Assembly: GCA_027625915.1 (NCBI GenBank)
Contig: JANTQA010000021.1
Location: 2,108,001-2,172,000, forward strand
DNA length: 64,000 nucleotides
Direction of reading: 5' to 3'
Source of the DNA: Anaeramoeba flamelloides
Lineage: Eukaryota > Metamonada > Anaeramoebidae
A program made the translations under genes and the position numbers. Below, piece by piece: positions 12,901 through 25,010 of this stretch; the first letter of the stretch is position 1, and the number at the start of each line of letters is the position of its first letter. The notes under the pieces were generated by a model. It was not told where the DNA came from, searched no databases, and was given only the letters and a program-made list of their open reading frames with translations.

Positions 12901-14761
12901 CTATATGACCCACAACCATTTGTAATAGAAATATTTTTTCAGTATAGCATTTTGAGTCATATTAATTAGGAAATATTCTATAATAATATCATAATTTCCT
13001 TTTACTATTCGTTGCAAAATAAATTGAATAAAATTTTCTTCCTCTTTTCTATAATTGGTTAAAAAGATCTTACGGAAATGAAAACTCTTTAAATATATTA
13101 AATTGTCTTAAATTATTCATTTTTCTTTTTAAACCTGGGACTTTGTTGATTTATTTGAATTCTTTAATTTTAATTTTTTTTTTTTGAAAGATGAATGGAA
13201 ATTTGGTTCCATTTATTGTTAAATTGACAGTATGTTCATTTTTCTCAACAATTCATCTGTATCCCCATTAACAATAATCTTGTAATCAAAATTTTTGATT
13301 TTTTTGAGCTCTTTTTTCAATTGTTTTTTTTTTTTTTTGCATATTTTTAACACTCCCCCATATAAAGTGATCGATATCACCAAGTTTTTTTTTACAATTT
13401 ATACATATTTTAGAATCTACCCCCCTTTCGCCGTTTGTTTGTGTATCTATTTATATCAGGATTTTTATTTAAAACTTTTTTAAAAGACTTTATGTTTGAA
13501 TAGAGTTGATGATGATTTTTTGGGGTTATAATTATTGATAAATTCAAAAAAAAGTAAAAAACAATTTTTTACTTCAATTTCCGCTTTTTAATTTAGTAAA
13601 GCCGTTTTTGTAAATGTTGGGACCACACATTTTTTTAATAGAGAAATAAAAATCAGTTTACTGATGTTTGTCGACTATTTTCTAGTTACTTTTAAAAACT
13701 TTTTTGTCGCGCCTTTTTTAAAGCAATTAAAACCCAGACTTCAAAAAAATTCATTTCAAAGAACATTTCCAAAATTAAATTAATTCTAAAAAAATTCTTT
13801 ACATTCAACTCAAAACATTCTTTCTTCATCTTTCTTCAAAACCTAGTTAATTCACTTAAAAAAAGGTAAAATAAACTAAAAATTTTGAATTTTTTTTTTG
13901 AATTTATCATTTTAATCAACTATTTATTTTAATGATCATTTCGAAAACTTTATTTTTAAAAAAATTATGTGGAAATAATTCCAAAATTTTTCTTTTTGAT
14001 GTGATAACGGTAGTTAAAATTAAATTTTTGATTAATTTTTTTTTTCCATACAATTTATGGTAATAAAAAAATGTGTAAAAAGAAATCTCTCACATTTTTG
14101 TAAACCAAGCAACTTAAAAAAAGGGGAATTTGGAAAAAGTCAAAAGTATAAAAAAAAGCAAATGATTACTTTTTTATTTGATTTTTTTTTTTTTTTTTTA
14201 CTTTTTAAAAAAAATTTACAAATACTCTATCAATTCTCCTTCCAAAAATTTTAATCAAAAATATTTTGAAATTTTAATTATTGACCAGAAAATCTTTTTC
14301 AAGATTTATAAATCATTTTAAAATGAATTGAAAAAACAACTATTTTTTTTTTTTATCCCTTATCTCCTGTTTTATTTGCTCTAATTTCAAATTTTCTTTT
14401 ACTAAAAAATATACCACTAACAAACCATTGTCAAATGTTTGTAGATGTTTTAATCTTAATTATTAAAGGAAAAAAAAAAAAAAAAAAACAATTAAATCAA
14501 AAATTAAATTCAAGAAATGAAATTATTATTCAATTTGGATTAAAAAATAATATAGGTAAAACAGTTATATTGGAAGATTTACAAAAAAATTAAATATTTG
14601 GATATTTATTTTATCTAAAATTTCACATATAGTTTATAATTTAAAAAAATCTAAAGAAATATATAAAAACTGTAAAAAATTAATCAATAACAATTCTCTG
14701 AATATTTGTTTAAAAATTAGATTATTTAAATCGTTTATAATATTGCCAATTGACATAGGGG

Positions 14762-14796
<35 letters not shown>

Positions 14797-16900
14797 TGGA
14801 ATAAAAACAATAAATTATCTAAATTCATGTATCACCGGAATATGTAAAATAAACGGAAATACATCAATATCCTTATTTACAAAACAGAATTTAAATTTGA
14901 AAATATGATAATTTCAGTAAATAAAATGTAATTTAAATTCAAAAAGAAATTAGAAAAATTATCTCTGCCTAATTTAGAAAAATTAATAAAAATTTAACCA
15001 ACAAATAAATAATAAAATCAATTGGATTCAAAAGTTATTACCGAACTAAAAAAAAGAAATATATAACTACACACATAACGAATTGCTGAATTCTACAAGT
15101 TGGAAGCATCGTTAGTTTTTTTTTTTAATTTGAGAAAATAAAAAAAACTGCGGTTAGCTTTTCCAGAATTCAAAAGAATTGAGAAAAATCAACGATTTTA
15201 CTCCACCCTTTTAAATTATGTAAAAGCTAGACACTTGAGAACACTTTTCGTCAGGTTAGGTTTTCTTGAGTTTTCTGTTTAGTTGTAAAATCAATAGATT
15301 TTCGTTAGTTTTTTTTTGAGTATTCTATTTCTAAAGTAAAAAAAAACCTAGAACACTTCACAAATAAAATAGAAAACTTCAAGAAACGCTAGGACACTCT
15401 ACTACACCCCCAAAAAATATTTCACAATTTTTAAAAATCAAAATTATTTATTTAAAACTCAAAAATTATTTAAGTTATCCCTCAAGCTCAACAATTCTAA
15501 AATTCAGAACATTTAATAACTTCTCAAATAGATATTACTATGTAATCTATAAAAATACAAGTAAATTTTGCCCATTAATGCTTAAAGTATAAAAAAAAGG
15601 AAATTATTAAAAATATTGACCATTTTTTATGTGTGTCTCCTTATTATGAAAAAGATAGATTGGTTTTTCAAAATAAATTAAAAGAAATAAATCTTAATGA
15701 AATAATTTTTAAATTGTGATAGTTTGAAATGATTTTCATAAATGAATAATCGTGAAATCTATGATTCCATACTTAAATTTCTTTTCATAAACTCAAGTCT
15801 AAGGGTAACTAGAGTGTAATTTACACTTCTTTAATAATAAAAAAAAAATCTTTTAATTTTTTTTAGAAAATAATTCTTTCATCATATTTTTAAAAATAAG
15901 AAAATATTTTGTCTTAAGGGTCCTAAATCTTTTGATAACCACGAGTAATCTAATTTTTATTTTTTAAGAGATTTATTTTTAACTGAAAAAAAATGAAAAT
16001 TTCAAATTTGAAAAATAACAGAAACCACAAAAACTTATTTTTTAAACAAAATATTTACAAAAAGTATCAAATTAGTGGCTATCAATAAAATAAAGAAGAA
16101 ATAGTAAAGTATATCCAGATAATATTGACTTTTACATTTCTTTAAACAAACACTGTTGAATTTGGCAGTTATATAACTTTATTTTTTTTCATATGTAAAT
16201 TCTATATAACGATAAAAACACTTGTAACTAAACACTCTTCAATTTTTTTTGGGCACAAAATTTTTAATTTTATTAAAATAGAAAAAATATCTGACAGGGT
16301 TCTAATTTAAAAATCCATTCAAAAATAAATAATAAAAATTCGAATTGATCAAAATTTAATAATTTTATCAAAATCTTTAATATTTTCCTATAATAATAAC
16401 TAAAAAAAAAAAAATAAAATAAATAAATAATTACAAAAAGCCTTGCAATCAAACCAGGGGATTCCAACATATTCGTGAGTGCATCTTGCGATGGAACCTC
16501 AAAACTTTGGGATATTAGAGCAGGGAATTGTGAATACACGTTCAAAGGTCACCAATCTGATGTTAATGTAATTTCCTTCTTCCCAGATGGGAATTGCTTT
16601 GGAACTGGTTCTGACGACGCAACCTGTAAATTGTTTGATATTAGAGTAGGCTCAGAAGTAAACTGTTACTTACATGATGAGATCCTTAGTGGAGTTAGTT
16701 CAATTGGTTTTTCATTATCTGGTAGATTCTTATTCGCTGGTTATGATGACTTTTGTTGCTATATGTGGGATGTACTTAAGGGTAAAGTAGTAACGATATT
16801 GGAAGGGCATAGCAATAAAGTTGCTTCACTTGGAGTATCCCCGGATGGATATGCCCTTTGTACAGCCAGCTGGGATAAGGAGATTAAAATTTGGGCTTAA
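9996..16900 (+). CDS. Heterotrimeric G-protein beta subunit (WD40), 4 exons
   Basis: Exons 9996-10271, 10439-10575, 10763-10927 and 16441-16900 join in frame to about 345 residues, the normal length of the family. An N-terminal coiled coil ([18 protein letters not shown]), where G-gamma binds in the family, is followed by seven WD40 blades. Hallmarks seen: [46 protein letters not shown] across the first join, [24 protein letters not shown] blade ([14 protein letters not shown]) and a final [10 protein letters not shown]. All introns are GT-AG; they are 167, 187 and 5513 bp. ATG 9996 was chosen because it begins the coiled coil and no in-frame ATG lies upstream. The protein should pair with G-gamma and carry G-alpha at the plasma membrane to couple receptors to chemotaxis-type signalling (family knowledge). 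AATAAA lies at 17058, but in DNA this AT-rich it is weak evidence of poly(A) signal use. Confidence 0.95.
11269..11672. mobile_element. 404-bp TIR element with TA ends (family 10), in G-beta intron 3
   Basis: The right end, read inward, is ACTGTTTTGG then AAAAAAAGTGAAACACGG; the left end is CCATTGTAG then AAAAAAAGTTCAAACACGG. Both continue with TTTTTAATT and abut TA (11267-11268 and 11673-11674). Single copy here. Confidence 0.7.
12585..13530 (-). pseudogene. Broken LINE, 3' part (minus strand), in G-beta intron 3
   Basis: Nucleotide similarity to 23110-23770 along its length, with shared AGAGAATTTTGAAG, CTAATCCAAAGAGTG, CAATTCATCTGTA-type and GAATAGAGTTGATGATG blocks. Read on the minus strand at about 13330-13420, a frame shows KICINCKKK followed by DIDHFIW and KNMQK, the CCHC zinc knuckle typical of LINE ORF2 C termini. 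Frame is lost repeatedly. The 5' part with the reverse transcriptase is absent, as in most LINE copies. Confidence 0.62.
14764..14793. repeat. TA microsatellite
   Basis: About fifteen uninterrupted AT units inside the broken LINE at 14340-15720. Confidence 0.95.
15115..15410. repeat. Hairpin-module cluster, module order C-D-A-B
   Basis: Built from the same modules as 25963-26245 and 49836-50216: C (TTTTAATTTGAGAAAAT), D (TTAGCTTTTCCAGAATTC with GATTTTACTC), A (TAGGTTTTCTTGAGTTTTCT) and B (TTCTAAAGTAAAAAAA, CCTAGAACACTT). Here C and D come before A and B, the reverse block order of the other two copies. It is inserted in a broken LINE. Confidence 0.75.
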
Positions 16901-18214
16901 ATTGTTTAATTCTTTTTTATTTTTATTTTTGTTTTTTGTTTATTATTCTCTTTCATATTTTCAAACATTTTAACATTTTTTTTAGTGTGTTTTTTTCTTT
17001 ATTTTTTTGATTTTTATTTTTTATCAAAAGAACAATAATAGATTAACATACTTTATTAATAAAATTTGAAATATTTTTTTTTTTTTTTTTTTTTTTTATT
17101 TTAATTCAAGTTTATATCTTTTGGGAATCGGTAATTAAAAAAACTACTGTTTTATTATTGTATTCAAATAGAAATTCTAATCAGAAAAACGTTAATAACC
17201 GATTAGGTGAATTATCAAACACCATATTTTTTTTTTTTTTTTGAAAAATTTTTTTATCTTCCAAATTCTTATGAAAAGTATTTCGAAAATATAATTAAAA
17301 CTGATTAATCGTCAGAGTAACAAAGAATAATTAGTGCAAATATATACTTTGGTGACAAAACTGTTTATAATGATTTAAGTAATAAATTCACTGTGATCAT
17401 AAGAAATCATGATATATAAAATAGGAAGTTTATTTTTTTTAAAATAAAATCAATCAATTTTAAAAATAATGATTAATCCATAAAATCTGATTTATCCCAC
17501 TTTACGCCTGATATTCATAAAACTGTAATAATCTCCAAAATTCCAAAAAAACAAAATTAAGAATATTTTTTATTTATAAAAAAATTTTTTCATTTCATTC
17601 TATTCTATTCATTTTTATTAACACTTTTAATTCTTTTTTGAATCATGCCCTAGTAAAAATCAATATTTTCTTAAAAAAAAAAAAAATGAAATAGAATAAT
17701 AAATTGATTTCAAGATTATTAGTGAAGCTGGAATTTTATTTTACAAAAACTAATGGTTTTAGATTAATATTCTCAATCCCAAAAAAAAACCAAAGTATTA
17801 TATATTTTTTTCTTTTAAAAAATTTTCGAAAAATTTTAGTAAAAAAAGAACATTTTTTTGAAATGAAAAAAAAACTTTTTAATTTTCAGATTACTAATGG
17901 ATATATCATTGTTTTCACCTACAAACATACATAAATAATAAACAAAACACTAAAAATAAGTCTAAAACAGTTCTTTACCCAGTTATCAAATTCAGAAAAC
18001 TCATTTTTTTGATAAATCTTTAAAAAATAAAATGCAAGAAAAAGAAATAAAAAAAAACCCAACTGTTAAACATTAAAAACTCATTTCTAATAAATATTTA
18101 TATATTCATACATATATATTGATAAAATAGATATAATAAAAATAAATTGTAAAACAATCTATATAATTAATATACTTTAATGATGGATTAATTAAGTTCA
18201 AATTAACAAGATAT

Positions 18215-18252
18215 TATCTATATCTATCTATCTATCTATCTATATATATATA
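18215..18252. repeat. TATC then TA microsatellite
   Basis: TATC units pass into TATATA, and the family 4 element at 18253 begins at its edge. Confidence 0.92.
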
Positions 18253-18775
18253 AACTAGATTACAAAATTTTGGACACAGTTTAAACAGTGGTAAGAACAT
18301 CATTACTACACTTTTAATTCAAATTCGAAAGAATTTTGATTTTAAAAACTATTTCATTTTTTGTCTTTTTTGTTTTGTTTTCATTTTTTCAGTTACTAAA
18401 TCTATTTAATTAAATCTGGCATTTTAATTTTTCAATGGTTGATAGAGGGTTAGTGTTGAGTTTGTTAAATTGGAAAATCACATACAATTGGTAGAAGGTA
18501 TCTTAACATTTGATCGATCAACAATTGTTGGTGAAATTTCAACAAATTTACCAATACATTTTTTTTTCCGCTCGTTTCATTATTTTGGACACACCTGTTT
18601 TTTTTTTGAGTTTTATATTTTTTTATTTTATTTGGGTTAAAACGATTACTTATTAAAACATTAATACTGGGTAACTTAAATGTGGCTTTATATTACGTTT
18701 GGAAAAATCCAATAAATTGGGTTTTATTTTGCCTATTTTTGATTTTGGGTGTGTCCAAATTTTTGGAAAGGGGTT
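18253..18775 (+). mobile_element. 523-bp TIR element with TA ends (family 4, copy 1)
   Basis: Ends AACTANATTCCAAAATTTGG then ACACACC, inverted, inside a TATATA tract. The interior carries GGTAGAAGGTATCTTAACAT and the palindrome TTGATCGATCAA, shared with two other copies. Non-coding; Tc1/mariner-like by its ends. Confidence 0.8.
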
Positions 18776-18787
18776 TATATATATATA

Positions 18788-19007
18788 AACTTAATTTCAA
18801 AAATAGGGGAAGATTTTTCATCAGAAAAAAATCAGTTAAATTGTGTTTTTTTTGAATAATAAGGTATTTTACTAAATTTTTAAGAAACAATAGCCAATAT
18901 AGATAAATAAATAAAAATGTTGCATAATCATTGTATTTTTTGAAAGACAAATGAAAAAAGAAAATAAAAATAATAACAAAGTTTGCCCGTAATTTTCGAA
19001 TTTAGCT
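18788..19007. mobile_element. 220-bp TIR element with TA ends (family 9, copy 2, inverted)
   Basis: Reverse-complement copy of the element at 1832-2052, with shared blocks such as TTCATTTGTCTTTCAAAAAA and TTCTGATGAAA. TA abuts both ends. It starts 12 bp after another TIR element, across a TATATA tract. Confidence 0.78.
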
Positions 19008-19468
19008 TACATATTAAATAATCTTTATTCTAATTTAAAGTACAATAACACTTTAGAAAAATAACCAAAATCAAGAAATTAATTTTAATCAAATTTAAAA
19101 TAATTATTGTAATTTAAGCGAAATTAACAATCTTTCTAATAACGGATTATACTAAAACTTATTAGTTTGAGTTTAAAAAACATTTTGATATATTTTTACA
19201 CATTTAATAAGATTTCTTCCTTCTTCAAATAACCCTTTTTTTTTTTAATAAGCAATACCCAAATTATTGAATTTTAAACTTTGAAAAAATGTAAAAAAAT
19301 TATAAAAAACTTTTAAAAACAACAATTCTCTTCTGAAAAGAACAATTAAAGAAATTATAACTTTGTAGATAAGTAGTTTTTTACTATACTATTTTTTAAT
19401 TTTATGATTTTGTCATAGTTTTTTAATTATTTTTATAATTTAGAGCACTGAAAACAATTCAGGACATG

Positions 19469-19914
19469 AAAAAAATACCCGACAAGATTTTTAATTGTCA
19501 ATGTTAGTATAACAATTGTTGTACAATTTTAAATATATATAATCAAATCCTTTTTATTTCAGAATCAAATTTTTTATGAAAACCTAATAATCAACCTATT
19601 TAAAGTTCATTAAAGTGGGATGTATCTAGAATACTCAAGTAATTATTTGATAGCCATATGTTGATCAACTTATTTTGAAAAACAATAGAGTTTTATAGAT
19701 GTTTAATAGAGTTTGAAAAATGATAATTTTTATTCTTGAATTTTGATTGGTTGAATGGTGTATTGAACAAGTGGAATTTCATAAAAATTGTTCTAATAAG
19801 TGATGAGTTATAATTTTAAAAGTTTGTTTCTTGAATAAAAAAGATTTGATTTTACAGATTTAAAATTGCACAATTATTATACTAACAATTAAAAATCTTG
19901 TCAGGTATTTTTTT
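19469..19914. mobile_element. About 446-bp foldback element upstream of the RhoGEF gene (family 7)
   Basis: Inverted ends AAAAAAATACCYGACAAGAT continue with TTTTAATTG and reach AATCAAATC, so the arms are close to 100 bp. No clear target duplication was found. It lies about 250 bp before the RhoGEF start codon. Confidence 0.65.
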
Positions 19915-20165
19915 AATTGTTCTATGAGAAGAATATTTTTTTTATGGTTAATATTCCCTTAAAGTGTAAAAATGACTGTTCGAAAAAACCATTTCCTAAA
20001 TTTCTTATTTGAGTTATTTGCCATACAATTTTCCCCTTTCAAAGTGATTGAATTTAAACTTTGTGATAATCATTGAAATAAAAAAGTTTTACTCATTTTT
20101 TCTAAATTTGCTTTTTTTTTTTAAAAAAAGATTCTCTAATATCTTGTATTTTAAAATTCAAACAA

Positions 20166-23100
20166 ATGAGTAGCTCAACAAGTGACTATGATTCAGAAAC
20201 CGAAATTAAAGAGAGTGAATCAAACAATGAAAACGAAAATGATGATCGATTTAAAGTATGTAAAAATATATTAAAATTTGAAAGAGAATATGTTCGTGAT
20301 TTAGAAATTTTGGTCAAGTACTTCTTAAAACGTTCTGAAAAAGAATCAACAAAAAACGAACCAATTATTTTACCACAAGAAGTCAAAACAATCTTTTTTA
20401 ACATTCGAAGAATACTAACTGCTTCTGCTGAATTTATTCATAATTTTGAATACAAGATTTTGGTTTGGGACAATGAAACAGAACTTGGTGATCTTTTTGT
20501 TTCACAGGTAATACCATCTTTTTTCCAAAACTTTTTTATTTTAGATTCTTGGTTAAAAGAAGAAATTCATAAAAAATAAAAACGGAAAACAAAAAACAAA
20601 AACAACAACAAAAAGAAAAAGAAAACAAAAAACAAAAACAAAAACAAAAACAAAAAACAAAAAACAAAAAACAAAAATAATGTTCTTGAACTTTTAAAAT
20701 ATTCCATTAAAGATTTCTTTTTTCTCTTTATCATTCTTTTAATTTTTTCAAATTTCTAAATTAAAAAAAACCCTAGAAAGTGCAACTTAAAAACTACAAA
20801 TTATACTTTGAGAATTTTGAAGAATCTTCAAAAGTTCTTTTGAAGTGTAAAGAAAACCAAGAATTCAAAAAGCTGGTTTTAAAGTTGGAAAAAGAAAAAG
20901 AAAAAAAATTGGAAAATTTACTGGACTTTCCGATCAAGCACACGTTCACTTATCGTGAATTAATTAGGGTAAGACTATTCTTTTTCTTTTTTTACACATA
21001 AAACATCAGAATGAAATTTTTTAATGTGTTAGGGCTATTATTTTATTCAATGAATGTTGGTAATCTTTTAAGAACTTTTCAAGATTATAACCTTTTTTAT
21101 AAGTACCCTTTTATTGAAACACTTGAGATCGCTTTTTTACTTTTCAGTGGAAAGATATTTAATTCTTTTGTTTTGAAAATTTATTAATTAAAACTTTTCT
21201 GTTTTCTTTTTTTAAATTTTAAAAAAGAAGAAAAAAACACCTCATTTTCTGATTATTCGTGTGTTTTTCTTGAATTTGGATCACCAAACAAAATAAAAAG
21301 AATGTGATCAATCAGAAAAGAAATCAAAAATAAAATTTATAAGTAAAAGAAGGTTTTTTTCGCTTTTTGATTTTTGTTTGTTATAAAAATTAAAAACCAA
21401 AGTGATAACTATAACCAAGTAAAAACCAATATTGTTTTCCAACTTTTCTTTTCAAGAAAAAAAAACCCAAAAAAGGGTTGTCTTGTTATCAGAAATGAAG
21501 TTTGTTTCGAACTTCGCCTTAATCCCATTCATTCTTTATTACCTAAAAAAAAAATAAAATACAGACATCTGAAAATTATCAATTCAACAGAAACTCAAAT
21601 AATGAATTAATTTTAAAAAGTATTTTTTTTAGCCCTGAGGAAAATGAGATCAAAACAAATGCCTAGCAAACTTAAATCTTTATAATAAAAAAAATATTTA
21701 ACTCAAAGAACATTCATTCTTTGGATTACACAGATTCTTCAAATTTTCTACATTTTCTTCTGTTTCAAGAGTTGAATCTTAATTTTTTTTTTATTATTCT
21801 TGAAAAAAATTTTTTGGGGGATAAAATACTGAGATTTTCGGATTAAATGGGAAAAAATTTTCGCTTGAATTGATTCTTTTTTTATTAAAAACGATCATTA
21901 TTAAAAGAAATCAGTTTAATTATAGTTAGCATATTTTAATTCTAGAACTCATTATATAATGCCAAGATAGATTAATTCTCCTTTGTTTTTTAAGACGGAA
22001 TTTTAACTTTCGAACTAAAACTGAATAATAAATACCATTCCAAAAATTTGGACACACCCAAAATCAAAAATAGGAAAAAAAAAATCACAATTTTATATAT
22101 ATTTGCAAAACTTAATATTTAATCACATTGAAATTACCCATCTATGAAATTTTTTATATGGAATCATTTTTATCCAAATAAAATAAAAAGAAAAATAAAA
22201 CTAAAAAATATCAATCTATGTCTCCAAAATTTGGGAATGAGTTGAACAAAAAATTGTATTGCTAAATTTGTTGAAATTCCACCAACAATAATCGATCGAT
22301 CAAATGTTAGGTACCTTCTACTAATTATATTTGAACTCTTTTATTTTAAAGAAATTTTCTTTAACCTTATATCAATCAATGAAAAAAAATTTACAATCTC
22401 ATGAAACAGATTGAGTAATTGGAGAAATTAAATGATAACGAAAAGAAAACAGAAAAGACAAAAAAAATAAAAATATTTGTAAAAATCAAAATTATTTCCA
22501 AATTAAATAATACTGTGTAGTATTGTTATTCTTTAAACTTATTTAAACCATGTCCAAATTTTGGGAATTTAGTTTAATATTGAATAGATTCGATGAAAAT
22601 TTGACCCATTTAATATTAAAATACCGTCTAAATGAAAATATACTGTTTATAATTAAAATGATTTTCTATTTTAATTCTCATATTTTGGAAGAAATGTATT
22701 TTTTTTTAATATTTTTCTTCTTAATTTTTTCTTTTTTATAATGATAAATCTTTCTTAACTGACACAACTCTCTCAATGGGAATGTGTTTTTTAATTTAAC
22801 CATAAAAAAAAATCATAAAAATATTCTGGATCTTACAGAAATTTTTCATTGTTAAGTTATTCAAAAAAAATAATAAAAATTTCAAAAAACCCAAATACAA
22901 ATTTTTTAGTAAAGCAAAATTCAATTTTAGAAAAAAAAATCAATAAATAAATTATATAATGGTAAATACTAAATTAAATGAGAACCACTAATTAATTGAA
23001 ATATTAACAATGATTTAATATTTATAATTTCACAAAACAAAAAATAAATAATCATGAATCAAAATAAAAAAATACTTGTTTAAAAAGTTTGGATTGAAGA

Positions 23101-24974
23101 TTTATTCTTCAGGATCCAATGTTGTAAAAAAAAATGTAATCTGTTAAGTAGAGAATTTTGAAGCGACTAAAATTATAATTGCTAATCCAAAGAGTGTCTA
23201 GATACTAGTGTCTAGAAATAGTCATTCGAAGAATTTCAAAGTCAATTTAATTTTCCAAGATAAAATGAAGATTCTATTAAAAAAATAGAGAATAAGAAAA
23301 AAGTGAAGAAATAAAAAATAAAGCTTTTAAAAATAGATAATAAGGAAAAAACTTAAAGTTATTGGATGCATGTGAATTTGCATGTTTGAGACTGTAAGAG
23401 AATATTTGGATTTGAGTTCCTTATTCCTTAATAACGTGTTGGATAATATTGATCAAAAATTACTCTATAGTAATGTCATAGATTTAATTTGTGCTCATTT
23501 TCCCCAGTAATTCATCTGTATTTTCTTAGACAATGATGTTGAAGTCCAAATTTTTGATTTTTTTTTGTGTTCTTTTTCTCCCATTGTCTTCTAATTTTTG
23601 AATATTTTTTACAGTGTCACATGAAATGCTCAATATTTTCAATTTTTCTTTTTTGCAGCATGGACATATTTTTGTATTTTGGTCATTTTTTTCATCTTTT
23701 TAAATATGTTTATCTAATTAAACCACTTGGTAAAGATTTTTACTTTGAATAGAGTTGTTGATGATTTTTACTAGTTTAAGTATGGCTGTTCCCCCCCTTA
23801 AAGTTGTCTGGAATTTGGGCGATTTTAAGATATCTTTTTAATTTCCAGTTTTCTTCTTTTGAAGATTCTGCTTAGTCTGTTTTTGCTTACTGCTAGCCTC
23901 ATGAAATTTTTCCTTGTTATATTCTTTTCCCATATTTTCTTAGTCAGTGTTTTCTAATTCAACCACTTTTACATGATCTTGTGAAGATTCTACTTGTTTT
24001 TTTTTTTTATTTTTTTTGACTTAATGTGAGCCTCATGCAGTTTTCGCCTGATCTCATCTTTTCTCCTATCCCTTCAGTTAATGTTTCCCATTTCATCCAT
24101 TTTTAAATCCTTTGCTAGATGAAATTTTTAGGTTTAGTCAAGTTGAAGTGATTAGTAATTCTATAAGAAATTAAAATACCATTTCTTTAAAACAATATTT
24201 TACAAGAAATCAATTTTATATTTTAAATTTTGGAAAAAAAAAAACAAAATTACTTAATTTGATGCATAACAATTTTGAAAAAACATCTTTAATTATTTAG
24301 TATTTTCCATTTCTTAACCAAATTAGCTATTTTTTGTAACTATTTTTTAAATAAGCAAACAAAATCATAAAAAAGATCAAAATTACTCACAGCATATAAT
24401 AAAATACTTAAGTGTCATTAGAATATATGGTGGGCGAAAAAGTTCAATTAATGGATAAAAAAGTCAAATCATTATTCTTAATTGATAATAAATTTTGTTT
24501 GAGTGATAAAATTTCATTTTAAAACATTTTTCAAAAATGAAAAAATAAAAAAATAACAATAAAAACAAAAGTTATACAAATAAACACTATTCTATTTGAC
24601 ATAAATTGTTATAGAATTTGTTTGACTTTAACAATTTTACATCTCAATAATATGATTAAGAAATAATGTGCTGGTCAAAAAAAAAAATAAAACAAATCTT
24701 TATTAAATTATATTTATCCAAATTTGGAGTTAAATTATGATTTTAGAATAATTATTTCTCTTAAAACAACCAGATCCTATTTCCGTTTTTATAATTTATT
24801 TACTCTTGATCGAAACAATTTGAATTTACAAAAATTATAGAGATGGAAAAATAAAAGTATTGATTTAAACAATATTTAACAATAAAATTGAATAATATTA
24901 AATGGAATTAGTTTTAAAAATGTCATGAAAAAAATTATTTTTATCATTATTAATAAAACAAAACAAAACAAAAA

Positions 24975-25010
<36 letters not shown>

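Larger units (their letters stand above)
14340..15720 (+). pseudogene. Broken LINE reverse-transcriptase fragment (plus strand), in G-beta intron 3
   Basis: Translated pieces match LINE ORF2 in order. Bases 14354-14460 read [17 protein letters not shown] then [10 protein letters not shown], the RT PLSPVLF motif and the catalytic-site region, where FVDV stands for the usual F/Y-x-DD. Bases 14600-14870 give [12 protein letters not shown] and [13 protein letters not shown], the thumb region. Bases 15600-15660 give [17 protein letters not shown], the zinc knuckle. Stops and frame changes separate the pieces. A hairpin cluster (15115-15410) sits between thumb and knuckle. No longer functional. Confidence 0.72.
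10928..16440 (+). other. 5.5-kb intron 3 of the G-beta gene, filled with element relics
   Basis: Donor GTAAGT after Met-Ser and acceptor AAAAAG before Leu-Ala-Ile; joining restores the conserved MSLA.. blade. The intron holds a 404-bp inverted-repeat element, two broken LINEs in opposite orientation and a hairpin cluster. No host coding sequence was recognised inside. It is about thirty times the length of introns 1 and 2 of the same gene. Confidence 0.88.
16901..20165. other. Intergenic stretch between G-beta and RhoGEF
   Basis: Holds a T run (17071-17098), two adjacent TIR elements (18253 and 18788) around a TATATA tract, and a foldback element (19469). No gene was seen. Confidence 0.75.
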
